NCBI RefSeq assembly: GCF_014197535.1
Contig: NZ_JACIFV010000013.1
Coordinates: 1 to 64,000, forward strand
Direction: 5' to 3'
DNA: 64,000 bases
DNA from: Rhizobium aethiopicum
GTDB taxonomy: Bacteria > Pseudomonadota > Alphaproteobacteria > Rhizobiales > Rhizobiaceae
In this document: in pieces, positions 54,325 to 62,842 of the stretch
Layout of the letters: each line of letters opens with the position of its first letter
Position numbering within the stretch: the first letter of the stretch is position 1
Translations under genes and position numbers: made by a program
The notes under the pieces: generated by a model
Seen by the model: the letters and a program-made list of their open reading frames with translations, nothing else
The model's database searches: none
Told to the model about the DNA's origin: nothing

Positions 54325-55230
54325 ATGATCAGGATAGAAGGCATTGCGGCTTTCGTCGCCGTGGCGGAGGCAGGCTCGGTCAGTGAGGCGGCCAGACGGC
54401 TGCGGCTCTCCAAATCCGTCGTCAGCGAAAGGCTGGCGGAATTGGAGAAGTCGCTAGGCGGGGTCCTGCTGCACCGAACGACACGCAAGCTCACCATGAC
54501 GGAGGACGGGGCTGTATTTCTGGAGCGCGCCGCGCGCATCGTGCGTGAGATTGACGAGGCCGCCGCCGACATGGCCGAGCGGCGCGGCACGCTGTCCGGT
54601 CCGATCCGCATCGCCGCCCCGGTCACGTTCGGCCGCATGCATCTCGGCCCGGCGCTCTACCCCTTTCTTGCCGACCATGCCGATATCGAGTTGACGCTCG
54701 ACATCGATGATCGCCGCGTCGATGCGTCCTCGGACGGCTACGACGCCATCATCCGCAACGGCCCGATCGCCGACAGCCGGCTGGTCGCCTGGAAGCTCGC
54801 GCCGAGCCGCCGTCTTCTCTGTGCGTCGCCGGATTATCTCGCGCGCTTGGGGATGCCGTCGTCACTTGCCGACCTGAACCGCCATCGAGGCATCTTCTAC
54901 ACCAATCGCGGCGTTGCCGACTGGCGCTTCCAGACGCCGGAGGGCGCGGTCGTCGTCCGCGCCAAACTGGCGCTCGGCATCAACAATGGCGACATGCTGC
55001 GCGATGCCGCCATTGCCGGCCTCGGCATCGCCCTGCTGCCGGCCTTCATCGCCGGCCCGGCCATCCGCGAGGGCCGGCTTGCCGAAATCGATGTCGGTCA
55101 CAGGCCGGAGGCCGAATTCATCTATATGGCCCATCCCGAGGGTCGAAATCCCTCGGCCAAGCTTCGCGCTATCGCAGATCACTTGAGGAAGAGCTTCGGG
55201 GACCCGCCCTATTGGGATCCAGCGGGTTAA
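54325..55230 (+). CDS. LysR-family transcriptional regulator
   Basis: A 301-residue regulator with HTH at residues 1-60 (IEGIAAFVAVAEAGSVSEAA, LRLSKSVVSERLAELEKSLG, LLHRTTRKLTMTEDG) and a type-2 periplasmic-binding-like effector domain (GPIRIAAPVTFGRMHLGPAL, then LTLDIDDRRVDASSDGYDAI). It belongs to the DmlR/YhjC-like group. Divergent from the SDR gene; the downstream MFS and VOC genes follow on the same strand and may be co-regulated. Confidence 0.93.
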   Translation: MIRIEGIAAFVAVAEAGSVSEAARRLRLSKSVVSERLAELEKSLGGVLLHRTTRKLTMTEDGAVFLERAARIVREIDEAAADMAERRGTLSGPIRIAAPVTFGRMHLGPALYPFLADHADIELTLDIDDRRVDASSDGYDAIIRNGPIADSRLVAWKLAPSRRLLCASPDYLARLGMPSSLADLNRHRGIFYTNRGVADWRFQTPEGAVVVRAKLALGINNGDMLRDAAIAGLGIALLPAFIAGPAIREGRLAEIDVGHRPEAEFIYMAHPEGRNPSAKLRAIADHLRKSFGDPPYWDPAG

Positions 55231-55263
55231 CGCATGAATTCGAAGGGCCATCAGGATGAAAAT

Positions 55264-56876
<1,613 letters not shown>

Positions 56877-56906
56877 CGCAATGCTTCAGCAAGGCCCGTC
56901 TTTGAA

Positions 56907-58568
56907 TCAATCTAGTCTGATATAGGGCACGTTCTTCTTCGCCACCTCATCCAGCGCCTCCCCGTAACCCGCATCGGCGTATCGCATGACGCCGAGCGCG
57001 GTGTCGTTGGTCAGCGCGTGGTCGAGCCGTTCGTCGGCGGCATCGGTGCCGTCGGCGATCACGGTGACGCCGCAGCTCGTCATGTAGCCGGCATAGCCGC
57101 CACCGCCGGAATGGACGACGACGAGATCGGCCATCGAGGAGCAGAGCATCATCGCATCGATCAGCGGCCAGTCGGCGATCGCATCGGAGCCGTCCTTCAT
57201 CCGCTCGGTCATAATATTCGGATGCGCCATGGCGCCGGCATCGAGATGGTCGCGGGAGAAGGCGACCGGGCCCTTGAGGTCGCCGCTCGCAACCAGCGCA
57301 TTGACACGCCGCGCCAGCAGCGTGCGTTCGCCGTGACCGAGCCAGGCGATGCGGGCCGGCAGGCCTTCGAATGGCACATGCTCGCGCGCCAGCCGAATCC
57401 AGTTGGTGATGATCTTGTTGTCGGGAAACATCTCGATAAGCAGGTCGTCAATCCCCGCGATATCGCTTTCCTCGCCTGACAGAGCCATCCACCGGAACGG
57501 CCCGATCGCCCGGGCAAAGAGTGGCCTCAGATAGGCTTCGGTGAAGATCGGAATGTCGAAGGCGTTGGTCACACCGCCCTCGCGGGCTTGCGTGCGGATG
57601 AGATTGCCGTTGTCGAAGACTTCGGAGCCCTTCTTCTGGAACTCCAGCATCGCCGTCACATGCTCGACGATCGAGGCGCGACTTGCCGCCATCAATTGCC
57701 CCTGGCCATCGTCGCGCAAGCCTTTGACCTGATCGAGGCTCATGCCCTTCGGCACGTAGCCATAGACGAGGTCATGCGCCGAGGTCTGATCGGTGACGAT
57801 ATCGGGCACGATGCCGCGCCGGGCGATCTCGGGGTAGACCTCCGCCGCATTGCCGACGAGGCCGACGGACAGCGCCCGCTTCGTCTTGACGGCTGCATCG
57901 ATTATCTTAAGAGCGGTATCGAGATCGGGCGCGATTTCCTGGAGATAGCCGATTTGCTGGCGCTTGCGGGCGCGTTCCGGGTCGATGTCGATGCAGAGGA
58001 TCGCCGCGCCCGCCATGCGGCCGGCGAGCGGCTGTGCGCCGCCCATACCGCCGAGGCCGGCCGTCAGCACGAAGCGGCCGTGGAGATCGCCGCCGAAGCG
58101 ACGTTCGGCAATGCGCATGAAGATTTCGTAGGTGCCCTGGATGACGCCCTGGCTGCCGATATATTGCCAGGCGCCGGCCGTCAGCCCACCCCAGCAGATC
58201 AGCCCTTTGCGCTGCAGCTCGTAGAACACTTCGGCCTTTGCCCATTGCCCGACGATGTTGCAGTTCGCCATGATGACGAGGGGCGCCCTGGCATGGGTCT
58301 TCACAAGGCCGATCGGCTTGCCGGACTGGATGAGCAGCGTCTGGTCCTCATCCATCTCCGTCAGCGCCTTGACAATCCCCTTGTGCGCCGCCCAGTTGCG
58401 GGCGGCCTTGCCGAGCGCGGCATAGACGATCAGATTGTCGGGATCCTCGCCGACGGCGAGCACGTTTTCGAGCAGCCGCAGCAGCGCCTCCTGCCGCCAG
58501 CCCTTGGCGCGCAACTCCGGCCCGCCGGGAATCGGAAATTTCGGATGGCGTGGATTGGCCTTCGGCAT
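56907..58568 (-). CDS. Urocanate hydratase homologue, probably for a modified urocanate
   Basis: A 553-residue NAD+-dependent hydratase of the urocanase family. Conserved NAD-binding elements are intact: YAALGKAARNWAAHKG, YIGSQGVIQGTYEIF, LTAGLGGMGGAQPLAGRMAG, VGLVGNAAEVYPE and VTDQTSAHD. But segments near the substrate differ from HutU as I know it: HutU GRDHLDSGSVASPNRET reads SRDHLDAGAMAHPNIMT here, and HutU SLHHGGGVGMGFSQHSG reads VVHSGGGGYAGYMTSCG. The clustered DUF917, hydantoinase and carbamoylase suggest its product is a (thio)hydantoin-type propionate rather than imidazolonepropionate, pointing to (S-methyl-)thiourocanate. An automatic hutU label would be understandable. Start ATG 58568 follows GAGGAA. 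Confidence 0.9.
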   Translation of the reverse strand: MPKANPRHPKFPIPGGPELRAKGWRQEALLRLLENVLAVGEDPDNLIVYAALGKAARNWAAHKGIVKALTEMDEDQTLLIQSGKPIGLVKTHARAPLVIMANCNIVGQWAKAEVFYELQRKGLICWGGLTAGAWQYIGSQGVIQGTYEIFMRIAERRFGGDLHGRFVLTAGLGGMGGAQPLAGRMAGAAILCIDIDPERARKRQQIGYLQEIAPDLDTALKIIDAAVKTKRALSVGLVGNAAEVYPEIARRGIVPDIVTDQTSAHDLVYGYVPKGMSLDQVKGLRDDGQGQLMAASRASIVEHVTAMLEFQKKGSEVFDNGNLIRTQAREGGVTNAFDIPIFTEAYLRPLFARAIGPFRWMALSGEESDIAGIDDLLIEMFPDNKIITNWIRLAREHVPFEGLPARIAWLGHGERTLLARRVNALVASGDLKGPVAFSRDHLDAGAMAHPNIMTERMKDGSDAIADWPLIDAMMLCSSMADLVVVHSGGGGYAGYMTSCGVTVIADGTDAADERLDHALTNDTALGVMRYADAGYGEALDEVAKKNVPYIRLD

Positions 58569-58599
58569 CACGGGTTCCTCGCTTGGTTCTCTGCTTTTT

Positions 58600-58622
58600 C
58601 CTTCTCCCCGCCGGGGAGAAGG
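58600..58622. repeat. Small palindromic repeat in the hydratase leader
   Basis: CTTCTCCCCG-C-CGGGGAGAAG (58601-58621), perfect. This GGGGAGAAGG palindrome is widespread in rhizobial intergenic DNA. It sits between the TfoX-like gene and the hydratase start, with no T tract on the coding side. Confidence 0.65.
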
Positions 58623-58636
58623 GGGAAGCTAATTGG

Positions 58637-58966
58637 TCACTTGCCCGGCAGCGATTCCACATAGGCAAGCGCCGCATCGAGCAGACGCCGTCTCAGGGCA
58701 TCGTCGCCGTAAGCCTCGGCGGAGGCGCGCAGCCAGCCGTGCATGACTCGCTCGCCCATCAGCATCCGGATTACGCCCGGCAGCGCCAGCGCCCAATCAT
58801 CATTGCCCTTGCCGAGACGGATCAGCATGCCGTCACTGCGCGCGCCGCAGAGCAGATTGCCGTTCAGCAGGAAGGCGCGGCCGCCGAACATGGATTTTTC
58901 GCTGAGGCCGGGACGATCGCCGAGTTCCTCACGCAGCAGTTCTTCAAGGCCGGGATCGCGTGCCAT
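58637..58966 (-). CDS. TfoX/Sxy N-terminal-domain protein
   Basis: A 109-residue protein with the TfoX N-terminal fold: GLSEKSMFGGRAFLLNGNLL followed by GARSDGMLIRLGKGN. Sxy/TfoX proteins activate competence genes in some bacteria, but short one-domain members like this are widespread in alphaproteobacteria and uncharacterised. It is packed between the DUF917 gene (3 bases) and the hydratase (68 bases), hence co-transcribed with the catabolic genes, with no obvious mechanistic link. Confidence 0.9.
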   Translation of the reverse strand: MARDPGLEELLREELGDRPGLSEKSMFGGRAFLLNGNLLCGARSDGMLIRLGKGNDDWALALPGVIRMLMGERVMHGWLRASAEAYGDDALRRRLLDAALAYVESLPGK

Positions 58967-58969
58967 GGC

Positions 58970-60067
58970 TCAGGCCTTCGCTGCCAGCGCATAACGCGCG
59001 ATCTCGATTCCCATCGCCTTTTCGACGACGGGATAAACGGTCGGGTCGAGCACGCTTGCCGACAGCGGAATGATATCCATCGGCACATGCAGGATGAAGA
59101 CATGCATGCCTTCCTGCAATTGCCCGACGCTCAGCGGCTCGCCCTCAGGCGACAGCGTGGTGATCACGGCAGGGAAGGTCGCAAGCCGCTCGCCACCCGC
59201 ATCATCGACTGCCATATATTCGTTCATCACATGCAGCGTCACTGATTTATCGCCCGAGCCGACGGCGATGGTGCCGATGTCGAAGGCCTCCTTGGTATAG
59301 ACGACGTCCTTCCGGCTGATGACGCCTTCGGCGAGGATATGTCCACTGGTCGTTTTGCAGATCGCATCGATGACGGCAGATCCGCCGCGCTTCTCCGCCG
59401 TAATGATCGCTTCGCCGAGCGCAAGCGCCATCGAGATGCCGCCGAGCGCCGCATGCTTGCGGACATAGGCCGCCCGGAGGGGATTGCGGCAGCTGGCGAT
59501 GAAACCGCCGGACTGATCGGCGGCGGCGCGCAGAACCGGCGAGATTTTTGCCGTCGCGCCCTTCACCACGAGCTCGATGTAACGGTTCTCGGCCCTGTTG
59601 CCGCCGACGGCGGTCTGGATCATCGGCTCGGGTGAGGCGGCCATGCCGATCGAGCCCATGTCGCCGGTCGGGTGAGCGCGGATATCGCCGACGGCATCGA
59701 CCACCTTGGTGCCGAGGATCGCTGATGGCAGCCAGCCGTTCAGCGTCGAGGATTTGCCGTTCTGGCCGATGATCAGTCCGGAAAGCTTTTCGCCGAGCGC
59801 CTCCTGCAGCAATTGCACGGCCTTGACGTAGTCGACGCCCTGCATTTCCCAGGGTGTGGTGGAAGCCGGCGCGCCGATCGCCGCCGCCGTGGCGACCCAG
59901 TCATCGTCCCTCAATTCGTCGACCGACACCAGTTCCGGCTTGCCGATGGTGACGGCCGCAAGCCCGAGCATCCGACCGTGATCGGCCCAGCCGCCGCCGC
60001 CGGCGGCATAGACGGAGCCGCCTTTGACAGCCGCCTCGACGTCCTTCTCAACCAGTATGCGTCCCAT
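58970..60067 (-). CDS. DUF917 protein, candidate (S-methyl-)thiohydantoin desulfurase
   Basis: A 365-residue DUF917 protein. Landmarks: ILVEKDVEAAVKGGSVYAAG with the Gly-rich GGGGWADHG, ASTTPWEMQGVDYVKAVQLL, and PTGDMGSIGMAASPEPMIQT. Start 60067 follows GGGAGAAGG and overlaps the M20 gene by 20 bases. This family, as I recall, has been renamed S-methyl thiohydantoin desulfurase in Pfam, the enzyme that removes methanethiol from an S-methyl thiohydantoin. In this cluster it would act after the hydratase and feed the hydantoinase. The reaction is inferred from the family name and context. Confidence 0.85.
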   Translation of the reverse strand: MGRILVEKDVEAAVKGGSVYAAGGGGWADHGRMLGLAAVTIGKPELVSVDELRDDDWVATAAAIGAPASTTPWEMQGVDYVKAVQLLQEALGEKLSGLIIGQNGKSSTLNGWLPSAILGTKVVDAVGDIRAHPTGDMGSIGMAASPEPMIQTAVGGNRAENRYIELVVKGATAKISPVLRAAADQSGGFIASCRNPLRAAYVRKHAALGGISMALALGEAIITAEKRGGSAVIDAICKTTSGHILAEGVISRKDVVYTKEAFDIGTIAVGSGDKSVTLHVMNEYMAVDDAGGERLATFPAVITTLSPEGEPLSVGQLQEGMHVFILHVPMDIIPLSASVLDPTVYPVVEKAMGIEIARYALAAKA

Positions 60068-61328
60068 CGGCCTTCTCCCGCTTCGAATCCTTGTCCATTT
60101 CGCGCACCGCTTGGAAAAGCACGGCTGCTCCGAGCGCGATATCGTCATTGTCGGCCCACTCGTCGGGGCAATGGCTGCGACCCGCCCGGCAGGGCACGAA
60201 GATCATCGCCGCCGGCGCCACCTTGGCGATCCAGGCCGTGTCGTGCCCTGCGCCGGAGGCCATGCGCCGGTATTTTGCGCCGACGCGTTCGCAGGCGGTC
60301 TCCAGCGTCGAAAGCAGGCCGGCGTCGCCAGGCGTTGGCAGATTGTCAGAAACTCGGTTCGGTATCCCAATGGTCACGCCGTAGGCTGTTGCCAATTTTT
60401 CGACATGGCCGTCGAGCCAGCGGCAGAAGGCCTCCATGTCGGCGCGGATTTCGGCGCGGCCGTCAATCCGCAGCACGACCTTCGAGGGGACGACATTGGC
60501 CGCGTTCGGTTCGATCCTGAATTCGCCGACCGTCGCCGCGAAATGCCCCGGCGTCCTGGCAAGCTCGGCAGCGGCGTTGCGGATGTCGAGCACCAGCTGC
60601 GAAGCCGCCACCAGCGCATCCGCCCGCCTGTCCATCGGCGTCGTGCCGGCATGGTCGGCGCGTCCCTCGACGGTGATCTCGATGCGTGTGATGCCCGATA
60701 TTGCGGTGACGATGCCGATATCCTCCCTTTCGGCTTCGAGCACCGGTCCCTGCTCGATATGAAGCTCGAGAAAGCCCGCTATATCGGACCTTTTCTGCTG
60801 CATCAGCACATCGGGTTCGCCGCCCACCTGGGCAATACCCCCAGCAAGGTCGAGGTCGCCGCTGACGCGCGACAGCCAGGCTTCCGGCAATTGCCCGGTC
60901 ATGCCGCGGCTGCCGATGCAGGAGACGCCGAAGATACTGACCTCCTCGGCAAGGAAATCGACGATCTCGAGATCGTGGTCCAGTTCCAGGCCGTGGTCAT
61001 GCAGGGAGCGCGCCACCTCAAGCGCCGCAACCACGCCGGCAATGCCGTCGAAGCGGCCGCCGTCCGGCACAGTGTCGGAATGCGAGCCGAGCATGATCGT
61101 GCCGGACCAGGGCTTCCTGCCGGTGCGCCGGCCGATCAGATTGCCGGCGGCATCGATCCGCGTTTCCAGCCCTGCCGCCTTCATCCGCGCCTCGATATGG
61201 GCCCGGCCTTCCAGAAAGAGCGGCGTGAAAGCCCGCCGCGTCCAGGGGCGCCCCGGCTCGGTGATATCGGCAAGCGCCTCGATATCTTCAGCGATCCGGC
61301 CGGCGTTGACGGGAAGATTGCGGCTCAT
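60048..61328 (-). CDS. M20-family N-carbamoyl-amino-acid hydrolase
   Basis: A 426-residue dinuclear-metal amidohydrolase of the allantoate amidohydrolase/N-carbamoyl-L-amino acid hydrolase group. Metal ligands lie in LGSHSDTVPDGGRFDG (His and Asp), EEVSIFGVSCIGSRG (Glu) and LELHIEQGPVLE (His); the dimerisation-domain segment has GRADHAGTTPMDRR. Here it would convert N-carbamoylglutamate to glutamate, CO2 and ammonia. Overlaps hydantoinase by four bases upstream and DUF917 downstream by 20. Allantoate is an alternative substrate but no purine genes are near. Confidence 0.92.
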   Translation of the reverse strand: MSRNLPVNAGRIAEDIEALADITEPGRPWTRRAFTPLFLEGRAHIEARMKAAGLETRIDAAGNLIGRRTGRKPWSGTIMLGSHSDTVPDGGRFDGIAGVVAALEVARSLHDHGLELDHDLEIVDFLAEEVSIFGVSCIGSRGMTGQLPEAWLSRVSGDLDLAGGIAQVGGEPDVLMQQKRSDIAGFLELHIEQGPVLEAEREDIGIVTAISGITRIEITVEGRADHAGTTPMDRRADALVAASQLVLDIRNAAAELARTPGHFAATVGEFRIEPNAANVVPSKVVLRIDGRAEIRADMEAFCRWLDGHVEKLATAYGVTIGIPNRVSDNLPTPGDAGLLSTLETACERVGAKYRRMASGAGHDTAWIAKVAPAAMIFVPCRAGRSHCPDEWADNDDIALGAAVLFQAVREMDKDSKREKADGTHTG

Positions 61329-62704
61329 GCGGCGGCTCCCGAAATGACTTGGCGCGGCGGCGGCCGGACGAACCGGCCAGTGCCGGGCGCGGCCAGTACC
61401 TTGCCGCCCTCGGCGATCCTTTCGCCGCGCAGATAGGTGGCGGAGACGGTCCAGGGCAGGCGAGTGCCGTTATAGGGACTCCAGCCGACGACGTTGTTGC
61501 CGCTTGCCGACGCATCATAGATGCTTTCGCGCGGCTCCAGCACGGTGATATCTGCGTCTTTACCTGGTGTCAGCGCCCCCTTGATATGATCGAGCCGGAA
61601 ATGTTTCGCCGGGTTGTCGGCCATCAGCCGCGCGGCCCAGGTGAGGGGAATGCCGCGCTCGAGAGCGCCTTTGACGAAAAGCGGCACCATCACCTCGAGA
61701 CCGGGAACGCCGGAGGCGTTGGCGAGCATGTCGGGATCGGTCTTGCGGTTCTCCGACCAGCTGACGTGATCGGTCGAGACCAGCCAGACATCACCTTCGG
61801 CGACCTTCCGCCAGAGCCTCTCCACCTCGGCGCGCGGCCGCACCGGCGGATTGATCTTCGCCTTGCCGCCGAGGCGCCTCACGTCGTTTTCCTCGTCGAG
61901 CGTCAGATAGTGGATGCAGCATTCGACCGTCGCGGCAAAACCGTCGCGGCGGTAGGCGCGGGCGATGTCATAGCCGCGCCCGAGTGAGCAGTGCACCACA
62001 TGTGCGGGGCAGCCGGTATTGGCCCCGGTCTCGAAGATCGTGTGCATCGCCAGGAGCTCGGTAATCGCTGGCCGCGACAGACCATGCGCCCGCCAATCGG
62101 TGATGCCGCTTGCCTTCACCTGCTCCATATAGCTGCGCACCGCCTCGTCATCCTCATTATGCACGCCGGCCGTCAGCCCGGTCGGCGCGATCGCCGCAAA
62201 GCAGGCGTCGAGCAGGGCAGGGGGAATGCGCGGAAAACGTTTGGGATCGGTGCCGAAGGTCGAAAATTTGAACGCAGCGACACCGGCCTCGACTATCTCC
62301 GGGATTCGCGCCGGGCCTTCTTGCGGATCGATGGTACCGTAAAGGGCAAAATCGACGCGCGCCTGCGGGGCGGCATGGTCGATCTTCCGCTTGACCGCCG
62401 CCGCCGAGCAGACGAGATTGCCCTCGTCGTAAGGCATGTCGACGATCGTAGTCACGCCGCCGGCCGCTGCCGACCGCGTCGACCAGACGAAATCCTCCTG
62501 ATCCTTCTGGGAAAGTGAATGCACCTGCGCGTCGATGGCGCCGGGCAGGATCAGCGCACTTCCGAGCAGATGCCGTTCACGCGCTGCAGGCGGCACGCCG
62601 AGGCCGACCTCGGTGATCTTGCCGCCGTGCACCGCCACATAACCCTCTTTGACGATGCGGTCCGGCAGCACCACCGTGCCCTGCAAAACGAGATCGAAGT
62701 CCAT
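61325..62704 (-). CDS. Amidohydrolase of the hydantoinase/dihydroorotase type
   Basis: A 459-residue metal-dependent cyclic amidase. Structure: an N-terminal beta sandwich strand (DLVLQGTVVLPDRIVKEGYV), then IDAQVHSL where the first metal His of the HxH motif is Gln, a Lys in AFKFSTFG at the carbamylated-Lys position, His in LTAGVHNEDDEAV and AHVVHCSLG, and Asp in LVSTDHVSW. QxH at the first motif also occurs in some dihydroorotases. In this cluster the expected reaction is opening of hydantoin-5-propionate to N-carbamoylglutamate. Overlaps the M20 gene by four bases. Confidence 0.9.
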   Translation of the reverse strand: MDFDLVLQGTVVLPDRIVKEGYVAVHGGKITEVGLGVPPAARERHLLGSALILPGAIDAQVHSLSQKDQEDFVWSTRSAAAGGVTTIVDMPYDEGNLVCSAAAVKRKIDHAAPQARVDFALYGTIDPQEGPARIPEIVEAGVAAFKFSTFGTDPKRFPRIPPALLDACFAAIAPTGLTAGVHNEDDEAVRSYMEQVKASGITDWRAHGLSRPAITELLAMHTIFETGANTGCPAHVVHCSLGRGYDIARAYRRDGFAATVECCIHYLTLDEENDVRRLGGKAKINPPVRPRAEVERLWRKVAEGDVWLVSTDHVSWSENRKTDPDMLANASGVPGLEVMVPLFVKGALERGIPLTWAARLMADNPAKHFRLDHIKGALTPGKDADITVLEPRESIYDASASGNNVVGWSPYNGTRLPWTVSATYLRGERIAEGGKVLAAPGTGRFVRPPPRQVISGAAA

Positions 62705-62842
62705 ACCGCTTCCTCCCTAGACTGACGTCGGAACCGTTGCCGGCCGGAGCATGATGCCGAAGCTTGAACGTCTTTCGGACGGCATCGCGCGCCGACTGGT
62801 TAATGTAGAGCAGGATTGAGTTTTTTGGGCCTTGGCCCGCAA

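Noticed and set aside
60024..61436. 470-codon plus-strand open frame over the carboxylase-type genes
   Set aside because: Shadow of the M20 hydrolase, which carries all metal-ligand motifs on the opposite strand.
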